Part shown: one piece after another, positions 1 through 11,200 of the stretch
How the letters are laid out: each line of letters begins with the position of its first letter
Numbering within the stretch: position 1 is the first letter of the stretch
Assembly (NCBI GenBank): GCA_015350385.1
Contig: WNKI01000002.1
Location: forward strand, 9,446,711 to 9,510,710
Reading direction: 5' to 3'
Origin: Aculops lycopersici
Taxonomy: Eukaryota > Arthropoda > Arachnida > Trombidiformes > Eriophyidae
Length of the DNA stretch: 64,000 nucleotides
Notes under the pieces: generated by a model
Database searches by the model: none
What the model was told of the DNA's origin: nothing
What the model saw: only the letters and a program-made list of their open reading frames with translations
Translations under genes and position numbers: made by a program

Positions 1-187
1 TTTGTAATTGATAAATGGCAGTCTCATGGTGGGTTGTATTCCCTTCTAACTTGAGGTTATCCAGTTGCAACCTTGCGAGCTGAAATTTTGGTTGCCAAAT
101 CAATTCATAAGAACCATCGAGCAACAGACGAATGTTAATGAGTTTGGTTAGTGAGAATAGCACGTAATGTAAGGTATATATTGCCAT
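1..187 (-). CDS. Possible partial coding exon at the left edge
   Basis: On the minus strand an open frame starts at an ATG at 187 and runs without a stop to the window edge, about 62 codons. It begins MAIYTLHYVLFSLTKLINIR and continues with a mixed hydrophilic sequence. An in-frame TGA lies seven codons upstream of the ATG. I do not recognise the family. The residue mix looks more like protein than noise, but an open frame of this length is common by chance. It could be the 5' end of a gene that continues to the left, or an internal exon. Confidence 0.22.
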   Translation of the reverse strand, partial: MAIYTLHYVLFSLTKLINIRLLLDGSYELIWQPKFQLARLQLDNLKLEGNTTHHETAIYQLQ

Positions 188-348
188 CTTGACTTGGAGT
201 TTTTCTCACTAACAACGGATCAATTTGGTTCACGTCTTCCCTTCTCAGTAATTCAACTAAACTTTTCAAACTCATTGACTCGGATGTTGGAAGTGAGCAG
301 TCAAAAATTTAAGACAAGGGGTTGAGAGTATAATGTATAACCTATGGA

Positions 349-677
349 TTAGCTGTCTCTCATTTTGATCAACTTTTTTCTCGGGGAGTTTAGCTGGTTA
401 GCTGGCTGAATCTGAAACAGTTGGAGAGCGACAAGTGGTTGTTGCTGCATATGGGCCACGAAATGCGGCGCAGATGGTTCTATTGTGTATTGTAGACCTA
501 ATGAACGGATGCTCAGTGGTCCCGTGTTTGTATGCCTCGAAAAGTCATAAGCTTCAACATCATCCTCGTCACTGGTGGCACTTGTTGTGCTCAACCTACA
601 ATGGTGACGAAAAAAGATGAAATTGAGTTCATAATTTCACTTTTGTGCAGTTTTGGCAATAAAACGAGTGGCCAACC
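349..677 (-). CDS. Candidate spliced 3' coding exon, unknown protein
   Basis: An open minus-strand frame from about 595 to a TAA at 349-351 reads as a polar segment (STTSATSDEDDVEAYDFSRH) followed by mixed sequence. It has no ATG at its start. Instead the upstream side shows a T/C-rich tract ending in an AG at 597-596, which looks like a 3' splice site, so this is better read as a terminal exon. A donor-like CAG/GT at 677-676 would define an intron of about 80 bp, and the joined frame upstream stays open for some codons. The product is unknown and the exon to the right is not resolved. Splicing here is inference. Confidence 0.33.
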
Positions 678-1077
678 TGACATAACTTGAGCTCGCACCT
701 TTGTACTCTTGCCCCGTAGATTCGATCGCAGCAACAAATTACTGTAGATGGCAGCAGGGGCAGCTAGGCGTCACTAAGGCAACGAGGCTAGAGGCGGATT
801 ACATAACGCGACTACCTGTTCAGTTGGCGCATTCAATTTGTTGTTTTTGCTATAGAGGATTTCCCGTTGCATCTTTTCTTCCTTTGTTTTATCAGAATAA
901 TAAAGATACTACTCTAATATTTGACAACAGTTAGTTTTTAGATACCCCAGATTATTGGATTAGAGATCAATGGGTCACCAGACGAGCGCTAGGCGCAATG
1001 ACAGCAACGACCGTGTCAACATGAACAACATGTGACAAAAAAGTGGCGCAAATCAACACTACATTAAACCAACTGTC

Positions 1078-2605
1078 ATGCTATCTATATTCTCGCAGCT
1101 TATTTTTGGAAGCCCCAACTTGTTTGGCAATCAAAGTGATGCTTTCAAAACGCTCAACTGGCGGGACAAGAGTCTTAGTTTCGACTTGCGCAATTCAGAG
1201 TTGGAACTGGCAGAGGGCGAGCAATTGATTGCTTGCTTCTATCCGATCGAGGATATCAAAGGGAATCCTAATGAGTTGGGTGTGCTCAAGTTGACGAATT
1301 TGAGATTGATTTACATTTGTTGCGACAAGAAGCGAGTTAATTTATCGATTGGATGGCGGACGGTTTCCCTCGCCTTTAAGCAAAATCTCAAGGACTCGTT
1401 GGGTCGAACGAGGACGAGTTTATGTATTTTGATCAAGTATGAGTCAACAAAGTACGAGTTTGTATTTAACAAGATGCCATCGGCTGAAACGGGAAGAGGC
1501 AACGAGGTTGACTTGTGGGATTGTCAAGGTGATTGGGGTTTATTGATGAAGTTGCGCAAGTTTTGTAAGGAGAAATCTTTGCCCGTCAGCCACTTGTCAC
1601 CCATGTACCTGGACGACCCATTTGATGTTGTATTCAAAGTTTGGCAATCCTACAAGCAAACCCAATTGTTTCGCCACTGCCGCGCCAATCTGTCCCACCT
1701 GTTGTCTTCAAATCGCACAGAAGTTGATGTAGATCCGGCAACAAATCAGCTCACACATCCGTTGAGTGTTGGTGACATCAACAAGTTGCCAAGCGAGGAT
1801 AGTATAGAAATCTACAAAAACATTCTTCACTACGAGTCACGATCTGTTCGGTATACGGGAGTTTTGATACTAACCAACTTGCGCATTATTTGGATCGACG
1901 ATTCGCTGCCTCTTAGAAATATGTCGATTCCTTACATTAGAATTGGATCTATGAAATTGAAGCAAAGCGATAGATTAATTATAAACACATTGGATTATGT
2001 GGCCACAACGACTCATATAGAACTTCGATCTCCGAAATCCGGCTCAACGGCAATGAAGTTTGTTTTTGAACAAGCTCAAGATTTGTATACTCTCTTCAAG
2101 GCGAGGCCTAGATTTGGCCCGGAGTCATGCGAGGATTGCATCAACTTTGCTAGCTACCTGAGGCCAGTTGAGGAATACTTCAATAGTTTGGATGACTCAT
2201 TAGGTAGGAACATTGAAAATTTTGGGCCAGCTCAGGTGAGCTCGGAGCAAATCCATACCGTTGACTTGGATACCAACACTCTCACCTCGCGGTCCAATCA
2301 ATATTCTAAATTTGCCATAGATGAGGATGTAGATAGAGCAGAAAGTGAGCTAGCTGGTTACAAATCAAAGCTAAACAGTTACTTCAGCGAAAAGCCCATA
2401 GTTGAGGACAAGGAACTTATCTATTCTTTGGGTGAGTCAATTAAATTTTAAGAACCCATTTGTAAAATAACACCACGTTGACCCCCTACTAACTACCTAC
2501 AAACCTCTCCCGCCTATGACAAAACTAATAGAGCTTGGCCTTGCCGTAGAGCGGCCGGCAAAAGACGTCGATCTCAGAAGGATATGGAGTTTAGAGTTGC
2601 AGTAG
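1078..2605 (+). CDS. BBS5: BBS5, Bardet-Biedl syndrome 5 protein (two exons)
   Basis: Exon 1 is 1078-2431 and exon 2 is 2532-2605, giving 475 residues. BBS5 is a core subunit of the BBSome, the coat that moves membrane proteins in and out of cilia and binds phosphoinositides. Two PH-like (DM16) domains are visible. The first spans about residues 25-150 and contains PIEDIKGN and LTNLRLI followed by RVNLSIGW. The second spans about 185-350 and contains ILTNLRIIWIDD and MSIPYIRIGSMKLKQSD. The conserved BBS5 C-terminus is split by a 100 bp GTGAGT...TAG intron. Reading straight on gives the false ending GESIKF, while splicing gives ELGLAVERPAKDVDL, which matches the family. Human BBS5 is about 341 residues, so this one is longer, with about 25 extra N-terminal residues and internal insertions. 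The start is the first ATG of the frame. Confidence 0.9.
2532..2605 (+). CDS. BBS5: BBS5 exon 2 (short terminal exon)
   Basis: This 74-base exon is too short for a simple open-frame search and was found by homology. The acceptor is an AG at 2530-2531 after a C/T-rich stretch. The exon supplies the last bases of a split GAG codon, then LGLAVERPAKDVDLRRIWS, and stops at TAG 2603-2605. The pattern aligns with the BBS5 C-terminal motif around ELGLAIEKLKDGFT. The match of phase, splice signals and family sequence makes this a strong assignment. Confidence 0.85.
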
Positions 2606-2704
2606 CTTGTTAAAATCTCCATGGTTACCAAGACATGTCTTGCTCATTCAGCTTTTATATCTAAAATGATAGTAAATCGATATAACTTTAAGATCTAGGA
2701 AATC

Positions 2705-2710
2705 AATAAA
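2705..2710 (+). promoter_or_regulatory. Poly(A) signal AATAAA after BBS5
   Basis: An AATAAA lies about 100 bases past the exon 2 stop of BBS5. It is a plausible 3' processing signal for that transcript and sits before the next plus-strand gene at 2849. Confidence 0.5.
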
Positions 2711-2848
2711 GACTACTGGGTCATTGAGTCCGACGTTCTTGCTTGTATACAAATGATCCTCGTCTTAACTCCTACAGTTTATGAGGATGCTATTAGTTGA
2801 AAAACATTAAGACAAAGATGGAAATAAGAGCATTCGACTACAAGTATA

Positions 2849-3334
2849 ATGAGCTCCTTAGACGATATAAACGAGTTTTCCGTTAGTAAAAACTACAGCA
2901 ACAACCTTGGTAGGAATGATTCAACATCAGTTGCCATAACTCAAGATGGAGAAGAAGTACATTATTCGGATGGATGCCAAATTAGATATTGTAAACGTTT
3001 GCTCACCTCTTACTCGTTTAGTTTTATCATTTTATCCAGCTTACATCTATTCGCTACTGGCCTATTCAAAGAAGCGCTCGATCCCGACGAGAAGGCGACG
3101 GTAAGATTGAGTTTAAATCTAACAGTTATCATAGGATTTTTACTTATGACTTATGCATTATGCGGCTTTTGCCTAAACTGTTTTGGCAGATTGGAGTGGA
3201 CAAGGCAGAGATACATTATTATGTTCAACATTATCGTCAGTCTCCTATGTTTTTCTCGAGCTTTCATGTCGTATGCGACACCCAAGGTGGAAACTATGGA
3301 CGTCCAACATCAGGAAGATGATGCGAAATCTTGA
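2849..3334 (+). CDS. Small multi-pass membrane protein, unknown family
   Basis: A 161-residue frame begins at an ATG. The first 50 residues are polar and probably cytosolic or disordered. Three hydrophobic segments follow: about 54-73 (SFSFIILSSLHLFATGLF), 88-112 (LNLTVIIGFLLMTYALCGFCLNC) and 120-141 (YIIMFNIIVSLLCFSRAFMSY). The tail is acidic. There is no clear signal peptide. I do not recognise the family and no enzymatic motif is visible. It lies in the same orientation as BBS5 and RUNDC1, 243 bp after the BBS5 stop. The regular alternation of polar and membrane segments makes a real gene likely, though transcription is not shown by the sequence. Confidence 0.6.
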   Translation: MSSLDDINEFSVSKNYSNNLGRNDSTSVAITQDGEEVHYSDGCQIRYCKRLLTSYSFSFIILSSLHLFATGLFKEALDPDEKATVRLSLNLTVIIGFLLMTYALCGFCLNCFGRLEWTRQRYIIMFNIIVSLLCFSRAFMSYATPKVETMDVQHQEDDAKS

Positions 3335-4012
3335 TCGAATTGGTCGAGTCTTTTTCAACTACATAGTTATATTGTCATATAAGCAATTTTTCGGATATGC
3401 TTCGTATGAAAGGAGAGGACATCAATCTAAGCTAAGTAAGAGGTAACTAGACCATTGTGCAGCACCTCGGGCTCACCTGTCCTTAGCATGCGTCACACAA
3501 AAACACAAACATATACACGCAAAGCGTAGGTGGTCTCGGTGGGTTTAGATCAACAACAATAACATTATAACGGTGACGGCAACCACTTGACAGATGTAAC
3601 ATCTGCAAGCAGCGGCTCTTCGGACGAATCGGTGTCCAGACAGGCAGGCGCACTCACTCTCTTGAGTGAGATTAGGTGGGCGCAAGAATTTTTGTAAACA
3701 CGATAATTCTGAATTGAGAATTACATAAATTAGTGCGCAACGCGCAGCGAATTTACTCATCAAAATCGCCACTTTCGCTGTTAGCAATATGTTGGAGCTT
3801 TTGTGCTTCACTTTACCTAGGCCAATGATACAAGATTCACATAATTTTATTGAAAATTCTATCAACTTAGTATTCCACAAAAGAATGTAGCAGTTCTCTC
3901 AGAAATAACCCAAACCAATCGAGCTAAAAATAGAACTTATAGAGCTGAAGAAAAAGTTTTTTTTGAGGCGAACTGGAAAGATCCAAAAGTAGCGTTTAAA
4001 ACTATTAACAAT
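3335..4012. other. Intergenic region before RUNDC1
   Basis: No convincing gene. The minus-strand open frame at 3545-3880 is cysteine-rich, has no family resemblance and is probably chance. The A/T-rich end just before 4013 should hold the 5' untranslated region of RUNDC1. I see no clear TATA box. Confidence 0.5.
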
Positions 4013-6136
4013 ATGGCTACATATGCAAGTGCCACAAATCCATTTTTAAGAACAACTAGTAATGGAATTGAAAGATCATGCAAGAAGGAGGCACCTGGAA
4101 TGGCGGTCCAAAGGATTGTCGGTGATATGGAACCACCTAAGTTTTCCAAACTAAGGCAATGCGAAAATGTTCATCCAAACGAAGACATAGCGACGAAAGA
4201 TCTTAATAACAACAACCATGAACTTGATCAATTTGTTGATATGAATAATAATGCTGATTTAATCACCAACCTGATGAATGGCCATGGATGTGATGACTTA
4301 TTGGATCTTACGGAGCAAACAGAGAATAACCCAGAAAGTGATTGGCTTACGGAATCCGAAGAAATAACTAGAACTTGCCAAATGTTGGTAGAGGAGACAA
4401 TAAAAAGAGAGGAACGTGAGCAACAACGGAAACACCCAATCGAATCTCAGGTAGGACAAGAAATCAAACCAACAGTAGTAGAGACTGAGCAAAAACCACA
4501 GGAAGAGTATCAGCAGCAGCAACAACAACAACACCGGGATAAGATTCAATTGTTAACCAGAGGCTTGTCGCATTTCGAGATCAACGATGACGATGATGAG
4601 GACGAGGATGACACAACTAGCGAGATGAGTACGCCCATGAGTCGAGATGATAGAAGATATCAGCATATTGAGCTGATCAGAAAGCTCCGTATGCAATTGA
4701 GAGATCTCGAACGATATGCCTACGAGAGAGGAGAATTGGACCAAGTTCCGCCTTCCATCTTGGCAGAGCGGCAAACTGTGATTTTGGAAACTCTGAAGAA
4801 TAGACTTTCGTTAAACATTGGCACAGATGATATAGAGCGAACTGATATTGATGAATTGAAGAAACAAGTGGATAAAGAGATACATAATCTAATTGATCCC
4901 TTAGTAACCAAAGAGTGTTTGCTAGCCCAGCTCAAGACGCAACTCACTGATCTCGAGAGGTACATAGCACATTTACATGAAACAATTGGTAAGAAGCCAA
5001 CGGATAAGAGAAATTGCCTGTGCCATCTTCATGGTTGTTCGAGTCGAGAATTGCAAGATGGTAATGGGTCACCAAGTATTAATCACAGAAAATTATCCAA
5101 CTCGACATCAATGAGCAGCATCGACGCATTGCCAAGAACGTCGAGATTGATTAGGAGTTTAGTCACTCAGTTGATTTGTTCCGATGTTAAAGAGGCACAG
5201 AGCAAGGATAATGGTCAAGTGGAGAAATCTAGTTTAGAATCAGACAGTAAACCAGAAGTAGAAATGGAACAATCACAAAAGACGAACAACACGAATAACA
5301 CGAACAACACGAGCAATCGCCAGCTACCAGTTACTGGTGTTCCAAACTTTCATGACGGTGCCGCTTGGACTCTACACATCGACAAAGTTACCCTTGCCAC
5401 CGACTCTATTGTAAACTTATTGACATTAGATTCTAATCATCAACGTCCATCGAGTGGTGGCAAAGCAAGTTTCGATGAAAATCTTGTCGAATCGATTGTG
5501 AGACGACAACTTGTGCCTGCTATAAGAGAGCTACTCACCTATGGATTGATTGATCCAGAAACAATTCCCAGGCCAACCTCTTATATTTCAATGCTATTCG
5601 ATCCCTACTATCTATTCTCATCTCTAACCTGCTTCCCGAGTTCCAGCACCCAGAAACCAACCGACGGTAAGGATCCACTAACTGAAAAATTCCACGTCTG
5701 GCATGTTGTCGAAGATTATTACAAATCCAAGAGTGGACCAAACTTCAAGACGTCGTCTGTTAAGACACTTAGTCAGAGTTTCAACCTCGCATCAGCCACA
5801 GGTGTCAGTGGACCTATTAAGATAACCTCTAAGCAGGCTCTATTGATAGCTGTGGATGATATCATAGAAACACTTGCAAAATGTAAACCTAATGGACCAG
5901 AATCGCATTTTAGAATTTTCATTTATACCGCAATGAATCGCTCAAAGTTAGCCACTTGGTTGAAGTTAATCTTTAGGAACAAATCTGTCATTAGAAAGTA
6001 TTATCACAATTTTAGCTTTGTTAGCCAACCCGATAAGATGGACAAATTTTTTGCTTGCCTAGAGGCGCTGAGCCAGTTCAAATTCAAGCTGTGCGCCGAT
6101 GTCAAGGCAATCGAACAATTCGTTAGCGCTTTTTAA
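4013..6136 (+). CDS. RUNDC1: RUNDC1-like RUN domain protein
   Basis: 707 residues in one exon. RUNDC1 is a poorly characterised coiled-coil plus RUN domain protein; RUN domains usually bind small GTPases of the Rab or Rap type. Residues 1-160 are polar and disordered. A glutamine run lies at about 167-173 and an acidic run at about 192-200. Residues 215-326 form the conserved coiled coil, with IELIRKLRMQLRDLERYAY and LAQLKTQLTDLERYIAHLHE. A serine-rich linker carries an NNTNNTNNT repeat at about 423-431. The RUN domain fills about 437-707, with VRRQLVPAIRELLTYGLI near its start and a FFACLEALSQFKFKL segment near the end. Human RUNDC1 is about 613 residues, so the extra length is low-complexity insertion. 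It converges with ETFB. Confidence 0.82.
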   Translation: MATYASATNPFLRTTSNGIERSCKKEAPGMAVQRIVGDMEPPKFSKLRQCENVHPNEDIATKDLNNNNHELDQFVDMNNNADLITNLMNGHGCDDLLDLTEQTENNPESDWLTESEEITRTCQMLVEETIKREEREQQRKHPIESQVGQEIKPTVVETEQKPQEEYQQQQQQQHRDKIQLLTRGLSHFEINDDDDEDEDDTTSEMSTPMSRDDRRYQHIELIRKLRMQLRDLERYAYERGELDQVPPSILAERQTVILETLKNRLSLNIGTDDIERTDIDELKKQVDKEIHNLIDPLVTKECLLAQLKTQLTDLERYIAHLHETIGKKPTDKRNCLCHLHGCSSRELQDGNGSPSINHRKLSNSTSMSSIDALPRTSRLIRSLVTQLICSDVKEAQSKDNGQVEKSSLESDSKPEVEMEQSQKTNNTNNTNNTSNRQLPVTGVPNFHDGAAWTLHIDKVTLATDSIVNLLTLDSNHQRPSSGGKASFDENLVESIVRRQLVPAIRELLTYGLIDPETIPRPTSYISMLFDPYYLFSSLTCFPSSSTQKPTDGKDPLTEKFHVWHVVEDYYKSKSGPNFKTSSVKTLSQSFNLASATGVSGPIKITSKQALLIAVDDIIETLAKCKPNGPESHFRIFIYTAMNRSKLATWLKLIFRNKSVIRKYYHNFSFVSQPDKMDKFFACLEALSQFKFKLCADVKAIEQFVSAF

Positions 6137-6579
6137 TTATATGTATATCTTGGCATTTCTCTTAACTAGTCAAAACTCACAAGTAATCTCACCAAGACAG
6201 ACGGACAGAGGTTAACCCATACTTTCAATCTACTATGATTCGTAACAAACAATCCAGTCACTCATAGCAAACGACCAAAGGCAAAACATCTCACAGGCGC
6301 AAATCTTAATTATAAGAACAATGATAATATGTGCCGATATATACCAAACTACTTATCACCAATCAGCGTGCTGGCGATCTCGTTCGAGAATAATCTCACT
6401 AAAAATATCCATTCACAAGTCATCTTTACAATAACTATGGACTCTCGGCTGGACCCTGGTACAAAACTTCCAATTGATTTTATTTGATTCGAGAGGGTAT
6501 CAAAGCGATTTTATGTGGCAAAAAGTAATAATAAAAAGTTATAATAATGATGATAACCAGTTTGATTATTGATAGGTGA
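6137..6579. other. Convergent 3' region between RUNDC1 and ETFB
   Basis: Both flanking genes end here, so this stretch should hold two 3' untranslated regions. The TTTATT at 6479-6484 reads as AATAAA on the minus strand, about 95 bases past the ETFB stop, and is a likely ETFB poly(A) signal. Nothing else is recognised. Confidence 0.5.
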
Positions 6580-7335
6580 TTATATACGGCCAATCTCCTT
6601 GAGTTTTGAGATGAGCTCATCGACATCTTTAACCCTAGTGCCACCTGCTCTTTGTGGTGGATCCTCAACCTTCTCAACACTTTCTGAGGATTGCAACTCG
6701 ACGCCCAAGTCTTGGGGTCTTTTCTCAATAATAGGTTTCTTCTTGGCCTTCATAATGTTTGGCAAGGTAGCATACCTTGGTTCGTTTAAACGTAGATCAC
6801 AGCTTAATACAGCAGGCAGTTTCATCTTTAGCATCTCCAAACCGCCGTCAATTTCGCGGGTGATCTCAAGATGATCATCCTTCTTCTCGAGCTTTGATAC
6901 AAACAAAGCCTGTGGCCAATCGAGGAGGGCTGATAGTAAAGGTGCCACCTGGGCACTGTCGTCGTCAATAGCTTGCTTTCCCAATAATACTAAGTCAATC
7001 TTCTCATCTTGAACAATCTTAGCCATCATTCTAGCTATATGGTATGGCTCTGGTTGCGCCTTGTCAGAATCCACCAAAATAGCCTGATCGGCACCCATGG
7101 CCAAAGCAGTCCTCAAAACCTCCTTGGACGCCTGGTTTCCGCAACTAAAAGCAATGATCTCTGCAACTTGCTTCTTCTCCTTCATCCTAACTGCTTCCTC
7201 GACAGCAATCTCATCAAAGGGGTTCATGGAATGTTTGACTCCCTCGGTAACAACACCAGCCTTGTCTGGTCTGACACGCACCTTGACAGCATAGTCAATG
7301 ACTCGCTTACAGCCTACTAGAATTCTTAACGCCAT
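6580..7335 (-). CDS. ETFB: Electron transfer flavoprotein beta subunit
   Basis: 251 residues in one exon, close to the usual 255. With ETF-alpha it forms the mitochondrial matrix flavoprotein that takes electrons from acyl-CoA and other dehydrogenases and passes them to ETF-ubiquinone oxidoreductase. The N-terminus MALRILVGCKRVIDYAVKVR is the standard ETFB start. The nucleotide-binding region includes LVLLGKQAIDDDSAQVAPLL at about 115-134. The recognition loop RLNEPRYATLPNIMKAKKK at about 182-200 contains the leucine and the lysines that contact partner dehydrogenases. There is no cleavable presequence, as is normal for this subunit. It is divergent from hobbit across a 947 bp gap. Confidence 0.96.
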   Translation of the reverse strand: MALRILVGCKRVIDYAVKVRVRPDKAGVVTEGVKHSMNPFDEIAVEEAVRMKEKKQVAEIIAFSCGNQASKEVLRTALAMGADQAILVDSDKAQPEPYHIARMMAKIVQDEKIDLVLLGKQAIDDDSAQVAPLLSALLDWPQALFVSKLEKKDDHLEITREIDGGLEMLKMKLPAVLSCDLRLNEPRYATLPNIMKAKKKPIIEKRPQDLGVELQSSESVEKVEDPPQRAGGTRVKDVDELISKLKEIGRI

Positions 7336-8282
7336 TGGACTTGTTTGACAATATATTGAGGCAGTTCAATCAATAAGGTTGTGCAAATAATAAAGAGATG
7401 ATTGAAGAATCATAAAATATATTTCAGAGATCTCTTAATAGAGAAGATAGATGAAGGATCACAGCGTTGAAGCAGTCATCATCTTTGGCCACTGAGAGCG
7501 AGAGCTCGGCAACAGCAGTAATAACAACACGAGTAATGAATGCGCACAAACGCGGGAGTTCAAATCTTGCAGAAACTTGATGGTTAAAATCCAATTATTA
7601 GATCATTAATGGATCTAACTTCACTTCTAATACTTTCACTTCATACATTCGTCGTGTAATCCTAAACTTCTAGAACCATCGTCCTTATGTAGACAATAAA
7701 TGAGTTGATGAATTCATAAAACTCGGAGTGTGCCTCAGTTCTTTGGGCCAACAAGTAGCTTGTCTCGATGTTTGCAAGTCCTCGAGATTTTTCATCGCTC
7801 TTCGCTACCATCTTTCCTGTAATCATTCAACAGGTGACAGGTTATCAGGAGAAAATCTTAGCTTTCAGAGATGAAGAAATAGTTGAACCACTAGCAATTT
7901 TGACTCTTCAATGCCTTAAAGCACCTACAGAAAGCAGGAGCTGCGGTTGCAGCTGTTGGGGTTGTTGTTTTTCCGTTGCGAATGCCGCTTATGACATCGT
8001 CAACAGTTCCTCTCTCAGCTTCTATTTTTAATGAATGGCCATATGACAAAGTCTCTTATCTAACTCATTTATACAAATTAACTCTTATTGGCTTCAATTA
8101 TAGCAAAGTAGGCATCCTCGCCTTGCTGATTGATTTATTACATGTCAGCAGCCATTCTCTGAAGCGCCTCAAGATAGTTTTCTATCCACTACAACAACTC
8201 ATGTCAATTTCCAATGATTGAATCAAGAAATCAGCAAAATCTCAAAATTGCATTCCATACTTAAGATGGTGACTTCGCCATC
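7336..8282. other. Divergent intergenic region between ETFB and hobbit
   Basis: This holds the two promoters. Open frames on both strands (plus 7768-8031, plus 7976-8221, and a short minus-strand frame around 7900-8060) show no family resemblance. The bases just before the hobbit start include an AAGATGG-type ATG at 8264 that is out of frame with the main start at 8283 and could act as an upstream start codon. No TATA box stands out. Confidence 0.4.
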
Positions 8283-11200
8283 ATGGATTGGTTCGCCATT
8301 ATTTTTACATTGTTAGTTATCACCATTCTAACCTTTCCATTTACAATCCTCAGGTTGGGAGTCTATTGTTTGTGCTTCTATTTGAGAAGAAAGTTTTGCA
8401 TTAAACTAAGTGTTGGAAAATGTGGCTTCACCTCCTTCAGAAACCTAAATATTGAATTGCCCATACCAGACCAGAGTAAATCCAGGAACCATGAGAAAGA
8501 TACATCGCCAGACTGCACCTCAGAAGAGAGGCAAACCATCTCTCTTTCCGTCGAGAGTGTTAGGTTATCGAGCCTCTACACGGACAACTCATGTACTTCA
8601 ATCTTATCAATATGTATTACAAATCTAACCATAAACCAGCCGATTGGTTCAAAAGCAAGTCCTCCACTCAGAGTGAGATCATTAGAGTTGCCTATTGATA
8701 AGATTCGAAGCGATTTCTTCAGACATTATAAAGAAAACTTCAAAATATCAGTAGCGGATTTAATCTTGACAAAGGAAAATTTCTCTTACAAAATAGAGAA
8801 ACTCAATGTCATTAGATCGGTCGAAACGCAGAAAGGTTTTCAAGTTGACTTTGATCGAGTCATATTCAGTGATCTCAGTATACCAGAGATGCAACCTGTT
8901 AGTGAGATGCCGGAAGAGTTGACAAAGCAAAGGATTTTGTTTATAGAGCAGCTACAGGTGATATATCTCAACACTCATAACAAGATTCTGCAATTCACTA
9001 TCAACGGTGATTGTTTCTTGCAATTTAATCTGGAGGTTTACATAAATTTTCTTGATTTGATACAAGAAATCAAATCGCTAATTGCATCATTCCGGAAACC
9101 TAAACAACAAGAACCTCAGCACGAGAACTCGGGATCAGAACAGGCAAAACCAAAGACTGGCCAGGCACTAAATGTGAAAGTGGAACTCAATGGTAGATTG
9201 AGTATTGGCGTTATGGTATCTGAGGATCAAGTTGTTTGCGTCGATACAAAATCTCTTGATGTCAATGCTAGTTTTCCAGGTCCTAAAACTGTACATACCA
9301 AGAAAATCAGTTTGCATTTCGATGATCATACTATACTTAATTGCACAAAAGCATCCTTATCCCACTACCCCTCACCCGGAATTTCTTGTATTTTGGATAG
9401 GAAACAAAATAGTTGCAATACAAGGCTTTCTGATGAAGCCAATAGCCTGCTTTGTGTTGATATGGAAACAGTTAACTTGATGTTCCCCCACAATTACAAC
9501 TTTGCCGACACTTTTAATGAAAAATTCATGGGCTTCGTCAAGTGGCTCAAAAAGTTTCATCTCAATCCAAACAAGATCAAGAATCCTAATCCGCCGATAG
9601 ACTTTGATATGAGTTTTAGAATTAAGAAGTTCATATTTGAGATGGAAGATGATCCATTTGAAACAAAACTACGCAAGAACTATATGCTTTTAGAGGATGA
9701 ATATCACGAACAGATAAAACGAGATCAGACTTTACAAGATAAGATTAATGAGCTCAAGAGAACCAACCTAATGTTACCATCATCAACGATTGAAGAGTTA
9801 AATAGGAAGTTGGTGACGAAAAATTCCGAGATCTACATCCAGAGATCAAAACAATTGTATTCGTCGGAAGCTCGAAGGGTACCCTTGTTTAGTGTTATAG
9901 TCGAAGAGGCGGACCTGAAAATATTGGCCGACTCCAGTTTTCACAAACATGAAGAGATTAAGTCAATGATAAGATCTCTTAATCCCGAGTCGAATATGGG
10001 TGATGATGTTCAGTTTTCAACGTTGTTCTGCCGTGTAGTTTCGGCAAACCTAAAAAGTGCCGAGTTTCTATTACGTGACTTCCCTATGTCCATGTTGGCT
10101 ATGCGAGATTTTACAATCAAAGGAACGATATTGGGAGCCGAACAAGTGGCCATGCCGAGAGCTCGCCGCAAATGCCAAGTTTATCTCGGGCGCAATCTAG
10201 AGCCAGCTACTATTGAGAGATCCATGACTCCATTGAAGATATTCCACAATCTACAGATACGATGTTCTACAGCCAACTATACACACGGTCCTTGTTGGGA
10301 GCCAATCCTACAACAGGTGTCTCTAGCATTTGACGATATTGTCTCTGCAAGTAGTGATCCAAGTCCATCGTTGTCCTGGTGGGATAAGATGAGATTTATC
10401 TGTCACGGACAAGCAAAACTCAACTGTAATCAACTATCAGTGGTCTTGCATGCCTCTCATGACCCATATAACCAAACAGAAATGATTGAGTTAACCTTGA
10501 TGAGAGCGGTGATTGATCTGACTACCGGAAAGTTCAAAGTCAAGGGAGATTTCGATGCTTTATTACACACTGCTTCCAAGTATGATGAGTGTAGATTCAT
10601 TCATATACCAAATTTAGATGTGACTGCATTGCTTTCCTGGAACTGTCTTGGTAATCCATATGATCACTTCTCAATAATGCCCTGCGCTCCAGACAAAGTA
10701 CCCGACTACAGTAGCCATCACTCTCATGACTCTTATAGGAGTTTCCGGTCACAGAGTTTGAATCTTAACCTGAACATTGAAACACAGTTCACATCACCTA
10801 CATCATCCATGAACCCGGAAAACATGCCCTCAATGTTATTGTTTGGTTCTACAATCAGGTGGTTAGAGAACCAGAAGTTCATATTTGTGGGCCCATCAAA
10901 GTTGACTCGTCGAGGAGTTTTGTTTAACAATACCAAGCCAAAGAAGCCGTCACTTAGTCGGATCTTCAAAGACATCCAAACAACTATTTTGATCAACAGG
11001 TTTCAGATCTTCTACTGGTCGTCGGTGTCCAAGCGGCACGGTATACAAATCCTAGGCGGCGAGCTTACCCACTCATCAGAACATACACTAAAGCTAGTTA
11101 CAAACGCTACCGACGGCTTGAAGCATAGACCCCAAGCAGATTGGCAAATAGCTTACATGCACTCAAGTCTATCTAATGTAGACATATGGTTATATAATCT

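Noticed and set aside
3545..3880. 111-codon minus-strand frame before RUNDC1
   Set aside because: Irregular cysteine-rich composition, no family, and it lies in a likely promoter region.
7880..8060. Short minus-strand frame between ETFB and hobbit with an acceptor-like site upstream
   Set aside because: No ATG, no donor partner and no recognisable product.
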